A stretch of 64,000 nucleotides of DNA from Liolophura sinensis (Eukaryota; Mollusca; Polyplacophora; Chitonida; Chitonidae): positions 89,264,644 to 89,328,643 of the forward strand of contig NC_088295.1 of NCBI RefSeq assembly GCF_032854445.1. The letters run 5' to 3'. Shown one piece after another: positions 1 through 10,707 of the stretch. Made by a program: the position numbers and the translations under genes. Each line of letters starts with the position of its first letter. The stretch's first letter is position 1. The notes beneath the pieces were generated by a model. That model made no database searches, was not told where the DNA came from, and saw only the letters and a program-made list of their open reading frames with translations.

Positions 1-1015
1 TCGGAGCTGGTACACCCCTCTTTGTTTTTTTTTTAACTGCCCAAGCTTTGTACCATGGCCAATCCCGCGTCAACCAGGCCTTTGGTGTAAAGCCTTTCAG
101 GCTTCATCGCTAGTAATGGAGTGCGCTTTGAATGATCATTTGATGGAGTGTACCTGACTATAGTGGCCAAAGCTCAATGTTCAAAGAAACAGAGCTGTAA
201 ACCTTACCTGGCAATGCACGTACCAGCGTTTGAAGCATTGACTTACAAAGAATTAATCTTAGCACAGCACGGTGGTACGCAGTTTCCATTATTGTGGTAA
301 AACTATAGAGCCAGACTCACTCTGACTATATAATACTGTAATTAACTCTTAAAGAACTATCTAATGTTAGATGGACTACTATACCCTCTGAACTAGTTAA
401 TGTATCCCGGCCTTGGTATGCAGAGAAAAGGTAAGCATAAAAGAGGATACATAAGTGAGACAACTGGTTAAAGCCATTTGAGAGAACAAGGATGGTGGAT
501 AAAACCCTGTGAGCATCATTAGGACTACTGCGTGCTACTTGACTGATTTAAAACTTTCAACAAGTTCTCTTGAAATGAAAATGTAGTTCACTTAAATTAA
601 AATGAAGTGACAGATTATACTCTCTGCGTAAAGGCTGACAACGGTCTATGTGATCTGATATATTATTTTGTTCAATTTGCCAGGTTATTTTCCTAGGCTC
701 ATTTAGGCATAATTTTGTTCACGATTAATTTACCCAGCTTACATGTATACTCTAATATGTATGCCCAAAGACCAAGAGTCCTGAAGCCTTTCACGCTTCG
801 CCTAATTCTATGGCCACCAGTACATACATCTTTATTTGGGGTTAAACCGTGGCAAAAATATGAACTCTGGCTAAGATTGCTTTCTGAAAAAACCCTGATG
901 GTAAAAACTAATTTAAACTAAGAGAGTGATGCAAATGAAAACTAGTGTCAGTAAAAACACATGTAGTTTGTGTGTTGTAATTTTTGCCTACTTTATCAAG
1001 ATCCTTTATCAAAAT
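1..1015 (+). repeat. Duplicated block X, copy 1, left part
   Basis: This segment aligns base by base, with frequent substitutions and small indels, to 15,679-16,705. Shared landmarks include tcggagctggtac, a run around aatggagtgc and gaatgatcatttgatgg, the stretch around tttaggcataat with gattaatttacccagct, and gattgctttctgaaaaa with gatggtaaaa near the right end. The homology starts at the first base of the window, so the duplicated unit probably extends further left. Similarity stops near 1,012-1,020, just where Gypsy gag sequence begins, so the retroelement interrupts this copy. The reading frame at 715-921 lies inside this block, is not kept in copy 2, and is not supported as a gene. Confidence 0.8.
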
Positions 1016-1084
1016 CCTGGCGAAAAAACGAACTGGTGAAAATCGTCGGTGATCACCACCCCCCCCCCCCCCTCCCCTCCCCTC

Positions 1085-1640
1085 CTACCGTCCGCGTGCG
1101 TTCAGAGAAGGAAATTCAACAGTCGAGTGAAGGCCACAGTCGAGTTAGCTGCTGTGTTTGTGCCTGAATTACGTCGACTTTCTGAACATTTTGGCTTTGG
1201 GCGATCTCTAGATGAAATGCTCAGAGATAGGCTGATATGTGGGATGAAAGATGACGGAATCCAAAGAAGATTACTGTCCAAAGAGCGTATGAAGTAGCTA
1301 CAGCTATGGAATTAGCAGGTAAAACACCCAGGACATCAAACACACTCAGTAATCAACACAACCTGTAAAACAAACAGAAGTCAATAAAATTCAGGCCAAA
1401 CCAAGTAAAACTTCGTTTACAGTATACTCTTGCTGTATGGAAAATCATGAGCAATTTACGTGTCGTCACATTCATTCAACCTGCGGTTTCTGTAAGAAAA
1501 GGGGACACATTGACCGGGCCTGTTGGAACAAACAACAACGTAGCATTAATTCTGGTCAAGCGAAACAAAGTCACCCCAAGTGGTCAGGCCATAACAAAAA
1601 TAAATGGCGTCCAAAGCCACAGCAAGCCAATCTTGTAGAA
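1085..1640 (+). pseudogene. gag: Gypsy element 1 gag C-terminal part and zinc knuckle
   Basis: The frame at 1,049-1,297 reads through a typical Gypsy capsid end: a segment with ELRRLSEHFGFG, then LRDRLICGM and IQRRLLS. After a stop the homology resumes with MELAGK, and at 1,437-1,560 a CCHC zinc knuckle is clear (CGFCKKRGHIDRAC, spacing C-x2-C-x4-H-x4-C). It follows a decayed first knuckle around CCMENHEQFTC, which is the two-knuckle arrangement of K02A2.6-like elements. The N-terminal two thirds of gag are missing. In the family the protein packages the element RNA into particles. At least two stops or frame changes separate the parts, so this is a pseudogene. Confidence 0.82.
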
Positions 1641-1689
1641 CGAGAGGCCAAAGCTGTCGGGGAAGACGAGGACGTCTATGTAGTGTTTA

Positions 1690-1808
1690 GCCTTCCGGGT
1701 GATGGAGGCAGGAAACCATATAGGGTTGCCATGGACATTGGACATGTTACTGTTCAGTTAGAATTGGACACCGGCTCAGCAGTTACTGTGTTAAATGAGA
1801 AGACATAA
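1690..1808 (+). pseudogene. pol: Gypsy element 1 aspartic protease fragment
   Basis: The frame that carries the zinc knuckle continues into a retropepsin start: LELDTGSAVTVLNEKT contains the D-T/S-G active-site triad followed by the usual hydrophobic strand. The frame stops at 1,806, about 35 residues into the domain, and the rest of the protease is recognisable only loosely up to about 1,900 in another frame. In the family this enzyme cleaves the Gag-Pol precursor. A full retropepsin has roughly 100 residues, so this is a truncated remnant fused in frame with the gag tail. Confidence 0.75.
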
Positions 1809-1895
1809 CACCAGTAGAAAACTGGGAAACTTCAGAAATCCAAAGTTAAACTCAGGACGTACACAGGGGAGGACATTCCAGTATTAGGGACAGTT

Positions 1896-2500
1896 ATGGT
1901 TCCGGTATCATACAATGGACAGTCCGCTAACCTCAAGACCAGTACCGTGAGTACCGTGTTACGTGAGAGAATTGACCTGGAATTGGAGAGACTTCAGTCA
2001 GAGGGGACAATAGAACCTGTGCAGTATTCTGAGCGGGCAGCCCCAATAGTACCAGTATTGAAAAGTGACAAATCTATCCGTATCTGTGGGGACTACAAAC
2101 AAACAGTTAATCAAGTACCAAATTGGACAGCAGTCCAATTCCTAAGACAGAAGTTTACGAAGTTAATCCAGTCTCAAGCCTGCCAACAAATTTTACGGGA
2201 CGAAGATTCTCACTACCATCAACACTCATAAGGGCTTATTTCAGTATAACCGACTACCATATGTGGTGTCCAGTGCACCTGGAATTTTCCAGAGGCCGAT
2301 GAAAATTCTTCTTCAAAGCATTCCACATGTGTTAGTACGCCTAGAAGACATACTCACAACTGGAAAAAATGATTCTGAACACCTGGACATTTTGGATCAG
2401 GTTTGTTCACGCCTCAGTAAAGCAGGAGTTCATTTGAAAAGAAAAAAATGTTTCTTCAGGGTTAATAAGGTTGTCCTTCTTGGACACTGAATCACTAAGG
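1896..2500 (+). pseudogene. pol: Gypsy element 1 reverse transcriptase, broken
   Basis: Two adjacent frames cover the RT palm and fingers. The first (1,896-2,231) has ELERLQSEGTIEPV and APIVPVLKSDKSIRICGDYK, both classic Gypsy RT motifs. The second (2,263-2,490) starts at SSAPGIFQR and ends with KAGVHLKRKKCFF and LLGH. Key residues are lost. The LDLSQAY motif that carries the first catalytic aspartate reads LIQSQAC, and the YxDD box reads RLED, so the tyrosine and the first of its two aspartates are gone. Residues just before the LDLSQAY motif are also scrambled or missing. The enzyme would copy element RNA to DNA if intact; this copy cannot. Confidence 0.85.
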
Positions 2501-2514
2501 AAGGAATCCATCCA

Positions 2515-3165
2515 TTGGACGACAAGATCCAAGTTATTCATGACGCATCATCACCTAAACCTATCACAGAACTGAAATCTTATTTAGGACTTTTGAACTA
2601 TTATTCTAGGTTCTTGAAGAACCTGTCAGCAGTACTGGCGCCACTGCATGAACTCTTACGTAAACACGTAAAGTGGCAATGGGGTAAACGACAAGAGGAC
2701 GCTTTCCTTAAGTCAAAAGGATTGTTACAGTCTTCAGATGTGTTAGTCCACTTCGACCCAAGCAAACCCTGGGTACTGGATTGTGATGCGTCACCATACG
2801 GAATTGGGGCAATAATCTCTCACAAAACGGCAGACGGAACAGACCGACCTTTGGATTCATGTCGCGCACGCTCTCTACAGCAGAGAAAGGGCATTGTCAG
2901 CTGGAGAAAGAGGCCTTAACCCTCGTGTTTGAAGTAAAAAGTTTCATCAATTTCTTTATGGTAGACATTTTACCATAATGAGTGACCAGAAACCATCACT
3001 TGGACTGTTGAAAAAGACCAAGGGAATACCAGCCATGACAGCAGCACGTATCCAGCACTGGGCATTAACTTTGTCAACCTGAGAATATGAGTTAGTCTAC
3101 AGATCTGTTAAATCAAATGCAAACGCAGACGCTTTAAGTCGTTTGCCACTTCCTAATTAATCAGG
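2515..3165 (+). pseudogene. pol: Gypsy element 1 RT thumb / RNase H, broken
   Basis: The frame at 2,515-2,919 contains the connection motif YLGLLNYYSRFL, then KVKWQWG-like sequence and the start of RNase H (LDCDASPYGIGAIISH, with the first catalytic Asp in DASPYG). After a frame change near 2,860 the homology continues as AEKGHCQLEKEALTLVFEVK. In yet another frame at about 3,006-3,162 it reads LLKKTKGIPAMTAARIQ and ends with SNANADALSRLPLP, the hallmark end of Gypsy RNase H. Several stops interrupt it. The family role is removal of the RNA strand during reverse transcription. Confidence 0.85.
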
Positions 3166-3399
3166 TGGTGAAAATCCAACAATTCCAGAAGAGAACATTT
3201 TACTCATGGAAAATTTGGACATGCATAGACCTGTAAACCAAAAAACAGCTCAAGCCATGGACTCAGCGAGGCCTAGTGTTGTCCAGAGTACTAAAATTTG
3301 TTCTCCTGGGCTGGCCAGATAAATGTCAGGAAGCAAACCTGCAACCGTTTTTTCCAAGACGGAGTGAACTCAGTATACACGAGGTACACTGGCTGATTG

Positions 3400-3735
3400 G
3401 GGAGCACGTGTCATTATACCCTCACAGGGACATCAACAGGTGATACAGGAACTTCATGTATCTCATCCAGGGATTTCTCGTATGAAAAACCTTGCTAGAA
3501 GATATGTGTGATGGCTTAAGATGTACAATTAAAGTACACAGTTGTACAGAGTGTCAACTACATCAGCCTACACCTCAGGAAGCACATTACATCCATGGAA
3601 AGTCCAGGACGACCTTGGTCCAGAATTCACATCGATTATGCGGAATCATACATGGGGAAATGTTTCTCCTAGTAATAGATTCCAATACAAAGTGGCTGGA
3701 AATCTTACCAGCTGATGGATTGACTATTAGTTCCA
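3400..3735 (+). pseudogene. pol: Gypsy element 1 integrase zinc-binding and partial core
   Basis: Around 3,430-3,560 the sequence follows the integrase HHCC domain: an ELHVSHPGISRMKN-like segment precedes CTECQLHQPTP with its C-x2-C pair. Core sequence follows (YIHGKSRT, then MFLLVIDSNTKWLEILPAD and ISSIIEKLQ, matching the usual LVxVDSxTKWxE pattern). The catalytic core then ends abruptly at about 3,735. The regions that normally carry the second Asp and the Glu are missing, and the sequence jumps to the C-terminal domain. In the family the enzyme joins element DNA to the host chromosome. Confidence 0.8.
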
Positions 3736-3738
3736 TCA

Positions 3739-4175
3739 TTGAGAAACTACAACAGGGTCTATGTTCGCAATTATGGCAAAGGAGAGAAATGGATTCCAGC
3801 TATTGTGCAGGAAAAGACAGAAGCTTTGTCTTTCCATGTTCAAACACCAGACAGACGGATCTGTCGTCGACACAAGGACCAGATTCGACTTCGCACTGAT
3901 ATTAGCGATGACAATGCTGTAGCCATTTCCGGAGAATGTTTCAGATGTTGTTGTGGAGAAATCATTTCCTACACCCGAGACTTCATCAGACATCGACATC
4001 AACTGCGGTAGTTTCTATTTGTGATAGGCACGTGGAAACTAATAATGTTCAAGAGACTACACCAATCCCTGAACAAGTGCAATCTACCTTCCAGAGGAAG
4101 AGTGAGCCAGGAGTGCAGCGTTATCCTTCACGTGTTAGAGAATCACCCTCTTTCTTTAAAGACTATGTTCAGTGA
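3739..4175 (+). pseudogene. pol: Gypsy element 1 integrase C-terminal domain and pol end
   Basis: In the frame starting at 3,739 the peptide VYVRNYGKGEKWIPAIVQ and then RRICRRHKDQIRLRT are strong matches to the K02A2.6-like integrase C-terminal domain, which has a GxGxKWxPG-type beta strand and a WRRHxDQLRxR motif. The last part is in the frame at 3,936-4,175 and finishes with RYPSRVRESPSFFKDYV, the usual RRYPxRxRxPPxRL tail of the polyprotein. The domain follows the broken core with no space for the missing catalytic residues, which indicates an internal deletion of several hundred bases. Confidence 0.8.
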
Positions 4176-4758
4176 CTCTTATTGTAGATGTTTAACTTTC
4201 CTTTCGGTAATTGTTCATGACAAAGAATTACTTTATGTTACACCGATACAAATGGTTCTACTGAGACTGTGAGTAATTAACTTTGTGTCGGGATATTCAA
4301 GTACGAGCCGTACTGATGAACATTGATATTATTTCCAGCATATTACCATTGCTAATGTTTTATTTTTTTCCATGTTTAACATTTCCAATTGTATATCTCG
4401 TTTTACTCTGATGCAATGTTGCGTAATCCTCCTCATTCCTACCCTTAACTCTACAACTTTAACTCAAACAAATATAAACTAAGATTTATTTTGTTTCATT
4501 TCATATTATGTTTTGCAACTATGCTGTAGATACGTCCATGAGATATATTGGCCTATATGTAATTAGTAAAGATACGCGCTTCCCATGTGCTGGGAGACTG
4601 TAACTTTCATTTGTTCACTTTATACATACAGTGTTAATGTTTGGTAGTTGCATCTAATTGGTGAGTTATATTGATCAGATATGTTCTATCAGCTAAAAGT
4701 TGACGAAAGATTTTTTCCGCGTAAAATTTTACTAGGCACGTATCGATGCACATTTCCC
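4176..4758. other. AT-rich stretch after Gypsy element 1, no gene seen
   Basis: This is AT-rich sequence downstream of the pol tail. It could hold a decayed 3-prime untranslated region or LTR of element 1, but no matching upstream LTR was found in the window. No open frame of meaningful length or recognisable repeat is seen. Confidence 0.5.
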
Positions 4759-4950
4759 TTTCCACACTCAGCAATCATGTAGGCAATCAGCTCTTACTCC
4801 CCGGATGGAAAAGGTTACGGTTCAAACCCGGTTTGCTCCTATTCTCACTATTCGGCTTTTGTCTTGATGCCCCTCGTCGGTTTGTTTCTAGTCTTGTCTT
4901 TCGCCTATATCGTAAGGGTATGTGCATATCACTCGCAGAAAAGTATGCAA
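4759..4950 (+). repeat. tRNA-derived SINE, family 2
   Basis: A polymerase III B-box match (ggttcaaaccc) sits at about 4,820, preceded by an A-box-like stretch near gtaggcaatcagctcttac. The downstream body contains ttgatgcccctcgtcggttt and gtttctagtcttg. The same head and body occur on the reverse strand at 31,370-31,605, and a decayed body occurs at 13,340-13,530. The shared promoter-like head plus shared body in three places supports an interspersed tRNA-derived SINE. No clear target duplication was found. Confidence 0.68.
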
Positions 4951-5204
4951 GGTAACTTACCAGAGGTGGGTGGTTTAGTGTGCCTCACATAAAGCTGACT
5001 CTAGTCATATAAGCGAAAAATGCAGTTACCAAAAACCAGCAACCAAGCAATCGACCTTCTCCTCGGCATCACTCTAAATGTATCTAAACCCTGGGCGCTG
5101 GCTGGCTAATCCCAATCTACAATTCGCTGATCTTCTTTACTTTAAGTATATTTAACATATCTACATACTTTGAAATCCCATTTTGTCGACTCAACCTAGC
5201 AAGC

Positions 5205-5575
5205 ATGTCTTCCTATTGCCCCTGAATCCCACCATAAATCCCGTCACTGGTGTACCTTACTGCACATCAGTAACGCTCCTTAGCGATATTTTCAATTCAC
5301 CCAAAGTGATTTAAGTCTTGGAGTTATCTAGATTAAATATAAGTTTACGCCATCACTATTTTGTGTACAGAAATCAAGTGATAGCGGTTTCTTTAACATT
5401 ATCGACGTGGTAATGTATTGTGAGGACATGAGAGCAATTAATGGAGAAATCAGAGCTTCTGACTGGCTCCTCCGTCTGTGAACAGACACTGTAGTCTTCC
5501 GGGGATCACCTATAGTAGGCAGATGTATATACCTCATCTGACTGATCATGGTATAATAGAAATGGTGGATTATAC
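5205..5575 (-). repeat. Inverted partial copy of block Y
   Basis: The reverse complement of this segment matches 12,730-13,060 and 30,745-31,080. Shared landmarks include catctgcctac with aggtgatcc, acagtgtct, catgtcctcaca, atgttaaag, gtaaact and gtgggat. This is therefore a third copy of part of block Y, in opposite orientation and lying inside block X. The reverse-strand frame at 5,328-5,600 and the forward frame at 12,551-12,937 share short peptide stretches (HLPTIGDPRK versus HLPIVGDPRK), but the third copy at 30,740 breaks the frame. Coding function is not established. Confidence 0.75.
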
Positions 5576-5689
5576 CTGTGTATAGAGTGTTTCCAGGCAA
5601 TGATAAAAAACCTGTAAAATAAGTTATCTACACTTCCATGTGCATGTTTTCTGAACTTTCGCTTTCATCTAGACATGAACTATATCGAG

Positions 5690-6260
5690 TTGCCGTCATT
5701 CCGCTGTCAAGATAACATCAGTCTGGTGTGAAGACGAGCAAATGAAGAACAGCGCTCAGCTAGATCACCCATCTGTCTGAGTGACCTCCTTCTTACTGTG
5801 TCTAAGGCGACATTCATGCCCTTTGAATTCGTTGCTTATTTTAAGTCCCATCAACAATCGATATATCTGACGACTGAGTGATTCGAAAAAAGTCGATTGA
5901 TCGATAATTTTAACAGTTAACAAGCAACTAATCAGGGAGAGACGAGAAAAGAAAAGAAAAGCATTTGATAGCCAATGAGATAGGAATCAGCTTCATAATG
6001 GAAAATAAGCCATCGTTAATTGACTGGTTAAAATTAGGCATCCCACAACCAACACGCTTATACTGAACACATATACGGTTACCAGACAACACTTGGCGTC
6101 CAACTTTGCAAGGAGCTCATCTGTGAAGCTGTTATCCCGGTATGTGTTATAAATGTTACATAAACCTCCCACCCACAGGAAAGTCGGCTAGTGTTGACAT
6201 ACACAGATGGACAAGAGCCTATGGTCTTCTTCTCGTATGTTATAGTCCACTCACTCAAAC
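5690..6260 (+). repeat. Duplicated block X, copy 1, right part
   Basis: This aligns with 17,030-17,545. Matching landmarks are agataacatc followed by tctggtgtgaagac, aacagcgctcag, gtctgagtgacc, gaattcgttgcttattttaag, caaccaacacgcttatact, and tggtcttcttct near the right end. Together with 1-1,015 it shows the same order as 15,679-17,545. The DNA between the two parts (about 1,016-5,690) in this copy is mostly inserted sequence. Confidence 0.78.
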
Positions 6261-6377
6261 TTTAACCCTTATATAACTGGCTGACCCAATGCTGTAAGGA
6301 CTTATGGTATGTCCTGCCAGGGAGTTGTGACGTGTTCGGAGTTGATGTTGTGCAGTTTACTGTTGGCCATACATGTA

Positions 6378-7810
6378 CATCCATACACCCATCTTCCCAC
6401 AGACCTAGCTATCCATACACCCATCTTCTCACAGACCTGACCATCCATACATCCATCTTCCCACAGACCTAGCCATCCATACACCCATCTTCCCACACAC
6501 CTAGCCACACATACACCCATCTGTCCAAAGACTTGACCATCCATACACCCATCTGTTCACAGACCTAACCATCCATACACCCATCTGTCCACAGACCTAA
6601 CCATCCATACACCCATCTGTCCACAGACCTTACCATCCATACACCCATCTATTCATAGACCTAACCATCCACACACCCATCTGTCTATGGACCTAACCAT
6701 CCATACACCCATCTGCCCACAGACCTAACCATCCATACACCTACTTGTCCGTAGACCTACCCACACATACACCCGTCTGTCCACAGACCTAACCATCCAT
6801 ACACCCATCTGTCCACAGACCTAACCATCCATACACCCTTCTGTCCATAGACCTTACCATCCATACACCCATCTGTTCATAGACCTAACCATCCATACAC
6901 CCGTCTGTCCACAGACCTAACCATCCATACACCCATCTTCCCACAGACCTAACCATCCATACACCTACTTGTCCGTAGACCTAACCACACATACACCCGT
7001 CTTTCCTCAGACCTAATCATCTATTCATCAATCTGTCCGCAGATCTAACCATCCATACACCCATCTGTCCACAGACCTTACCATCCATACACCCATCTGT
7101 TCATAGACCTAACCATCCATACACCCGTCTGTCCACAGACCTAACCATCTATACATCCATCTACCCACAGACCTAACCATCCATATCTGTCCGTAGACCT
7201 AACCACACATACACCCGTCTGTCCACAGACCTAACCATCAAAACACCCATCTGCCCACAGACCTAATCATCTATACTCCCATCTGCCCTTTGACCTGAAC
7301 ATCCATACACCTATCTGCCCATAGATCTAACCACCCATACACCATCAGTCCGTAGGCCCAACCATTCATACACCCATCTGTCCACAGACCTAAATATCTG
7401 TACGCCTATCTGTCCACAGAACTAACCATACATACACCCATATGTACACCTAGACATCCATGCTCTAATCATCGGTAGACTCAACCGCCTGTACACCCGG
7501 ACATCCATTCACCAATCTGTCCACAGACCTACCCCCATTTGTCCACAGACCTAACCATCCGTACATACATCTGCCTACAGACCCAACCATACATCCACCC
7601 ATCTGTACACCTAGACATCCATGCTCTAATCATCGATACACTCAACGGCCTGTACACACGGACATCCATAGTCTAACCATCAATACACTCAACCGCCTAT
7701 ACACCCGGACATCAATAGTGTAACCATCGATACACTCAACCGCCTATACACCCGGACATCCATAGTGTAACCATCGACACACTCAACCGCCTATACACCT
7801 GGCCCGCCAT
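6378..7810 (+). repeat. 32-bp minisatellite array, degenerate at its right end
   Basis: About 40 tandem copies of a 32-bp unit with core ccatacacccatctg and cacagacctaacc fill this interval. Units from 6,378 to about 7,300 are similar to each other. From about 7,430 the unit changes to a longer, diverged form with ctctaatcatcgatacactc and gtacacccggacatcc. The unit is not a multiple of three, so the reverse frame at 6,302-6,544 is a by-product of the repeat. The same 32-bp family occurs again at 9,769-10,110. Confidence 0.93.
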
Positions 7811-8194
7811 ACACGCAACCACCCAAACATCAAACGAAGATCACACATAAGCCATATCCTTGAGTGGGTTGTAAAATACAAACAAAATGTGTCAGTGGGA
7901 TTCTTTCTTGATCTCTTATCTTTTTTCTTGTAGTGATTAGCCTTTTCTGTTCATCACCACAAGTCAGATGAGAAAAGCTAGGCGAGAAACCCTTCAGGCT
8001 ATCTCCTTCACTTTTCATAAACATGTTGATGTAAAATTCAGGTCAGGATGGCTATGATCAGGGTGCAAGCTGCCTTAAGCCATGACGCACGGCATCTGAG
8101 TGATGGGAATATTTGTCGTAGTTTCCTTGTACAGGAAACGATGCCTGCAAGATACTTGCTGGAAAAAGGGTGGATGTCAGATTAGCGCAAAATA
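7811..8194. other. Spacer between minisatellite and block Y, nothing recognised
   Basis: Unique-looking sequence between the minisatellite and the start of block Y. The short reverse frame at 7,830-8,024 has no recognisable features. Confidence 0.5.
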
Positions 8195-9768
8195 CTTTTA
8201 ATACATCCGGTTAATTTGAAATGTAGTAGTGGAAGTCACCCGTAAGGCAAGAGGTGACCATAAATGAGGGTTGTGTCCCAGAAATGACACAACTGAAAAC
8301 TCCAGAAACTCCGCTCAAGTAAAACTGCTTTATACCACAGCTCGTATCACTACTGAATGATGTCTCCTGTCGGCCTGCATGGTATTCTTACGGCACATCG
8401 AAGATGAACCCATCCGCATGGCGTGGATACTGGCGGAAACTCACTGTGGTTCATGTGTTACTGCACAAAGTATACTCGTCGAAATGTAGACAAGACGATT
8501 TTTATCATTTTCAGGAAACATTTTGTACACCGGTATAATCTACCCTGTCCCAAGCACGGTAATACGTCAAAAGGTTGTTCTATATTCCCATAGTCTTTTT
8601 TCCGTCATATACATGGAACTCGATTGGAAAATGTAAAAGCTACAGTTCTGATATTGTAGCTTTTTGTGAACCAAATTTCCAATGAAGCCTTCGTGTCTGT
8701 GAATTTTCTCAGAAATAAGCCAGAACTTTTTGGACCATTTTGCAGTATTAATCAATGGCCCAGTACTCGAGAATTATTTTATTACAACGAAGTTAATTTC
8801 ATCATATAGTCGCCAGTGTCTGAGAGATGTTGAAGTTAAGAAATGCTCCGAGCTAAAACTGATGCCATCTGTATTAAAAATATGAGTATTTTGATAGCCG
8901 AAAAAGGATATCCATCTTCTCATCGGTAAATGGCCACGTGTTGAATTAGCTCCACATGTTATACACCATACTCCCAGGCAGCACGTAGTGTACAGGAGCC
9001 AAACTGTGTGCCACATAACGTGCACAATGTCTACATAGTATTCACGGGAAAGGCACCCTGGAGAGATTCATTCATTACACTGAAATCTCCTACGGGTGTT
9101 ATGTAACTATTTCTCACTTCCTGCAATGAGGCGTCAAAATGTCAACAATAGAGCTACTATGCAAATCAGAGACACCCTGGCGTGACGACGTGGAACAGTA
9201 AATAATTCATCCATGTATCGTCGTGAAAACACCCATAACATAGTACACGTAACAAAATGGCCAGCCACATTCAGGCGTGCAGACGTTTTTAACGTGCCAG
9301 TAATCTTCACTACATTGAGGGCCATGTATCGCCATGAAAACGTTCAGCTGTACAGCTATACTCTCGACAGAATGAACTGTTATAAGGCGTTGTATTATAC
9401 AGCTAATCCTGAAAAGCGTTCCAAGCATTTTAAATACTAAAACTTAAATTAAACCTACATTATATAGCTCTACTCTCTGCAAGATTTATTAACACGCGGA
9501 AAAAGGCTGGTCCTGAAAACATTGTCAGCTGTTCGAGTCGTCTTCACTAGAGTTTATGGCTACTATGGCCTCAGTCATGGTTTAGGATACATGTTCTACA
9601 GAATTCTGTACTTTGGCCATGCTTGAAATTATGGACATATCTCAGCTCCACAAAACTGCTAACGTGACACGGCAAATATTGGTCCTGTGATAGGGCAAAA
9701 CATGACACATTTGTTTTACATTACCGAAACACTGGTGATACGATTTAGAAATATATTAACAACAACCA

Positions 9769-10110
9769 TCCATACACCCATCTGCCCACAGACCTAACCA
9801 TCTAGACACCCATCTGCCCACAGACCTAACCATCTAGACACCCATCTGTCCACAGACCTTATCATCCATACACCCATCTGCCCACAGACCTAACCATCTA
9901 GACACCCATCTGCCCACAGACCTAACCATCTATATACCCATCTGCCCACAGACCTAACCATCTATATATCCATCTGCCCACAGACCTAACCATCTATACA
10001 CCTATCTACCCACAGACCTAACCATCTATATACCCATCTTCCCACAGACCTAACCATCTATACACCCATCTGCCCACAGATGGGACCATCTATACACCCA
10101 CTGCTGTTCG
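9769..10110 (+). repeat. 32-bp minisatellite array, second cluster
   Basis: Ten to eleven tandem copies of a 32-bp unit (core ccatctatacacccatctg and cccacagacctaa) belong to the same family as the array at 6,378-7,810. It lies inside block Y copy A. The matching position in copy B (about 27,630) has no such array: the flanking tgttcgtgtaaca follows ttggacattga directly. The array was therefore gained in copy A or lost from copy B after duplication. Confidence 0.92.
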
Positions 10111-10707
10111 TGTAACACGTTCTATTAAATACTATTCCTTCTTCTTGCTCCGAGGTCTGATGGCTTCTCTTCAATCTTAATTTTATCCACTACATTTCTG
10201 AAAGCTACCATGCTGGGAAGGACAAAACAGATTTGACATCTATTCTGCTTTGAACGCGAACCAAATTAAAAGTGATTACAGTATGTTTGTTTCCTAAATA
10301 TTTGGGGTCATATGTTATTTTCAAAGTAAAATGGTTGAGTTTATTGGAGAGAGTAATGATTGACAGTGAAACCGTTATTAATGGCAATGGCACACTATTG
10401 TCAAGTACTCAACCACAATGACAATATATCAGCTTTTTGTATTTAATTTCTTGACAGATATTGTAAAATAACAGTGTCAAATTTGGAGAATGACAAGACT
10501 GTAGAATACTTTCTTCACTTCGACTTTAATAGGCGTCAGTTTTCTGCTCTGCACTCCGGATAACGCTGGAAGACTGGGTTGATAAAAGTCTGAGCATTGT
10601 GCACCGTGTGTTCATTACAGCACGAGTAGTATTTTTTGCTCTGGAAGCGAAACGGAGACCGTGCTTTTGTAGACTGGTGAATCATCACCATCTCGCTCAC
10701 AAATTTG

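Larger units (their letters stand above)
1016..4175 (+). mobile_element. Degenerate Ty3/Gypsy LTR retrotransposon (K02A2.6-like), element 1
   Basis: Pieces of gag, protease, reverse transcriptase, RNase H and integrase occur in the normal Ty3/Gypsy order on the + strand, broken by stops, frameshifts and internal deletions. The gag end and double zinc knuckle resemble the K02A2.6-like group common in invertebrates. No pair of flanking long terminal repeats was recognised, so the element is either truncated or its LTRs have decayed. It sits inside duplicated block X and is absent from the partner copy (15,679-17,545), so it was probably inserted after the duplication. It cannot encode a working polyprotein. 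The family is Metaviridae-like but there is no envelope gene. Confidence 0.88.

Noticed and set aside
6302-6544. Reverse frame with Gly/Trp-rich repeats
   Set aside because: It is a reading of the 32-bp minisatellite, whose unit length is not a multiple of three.
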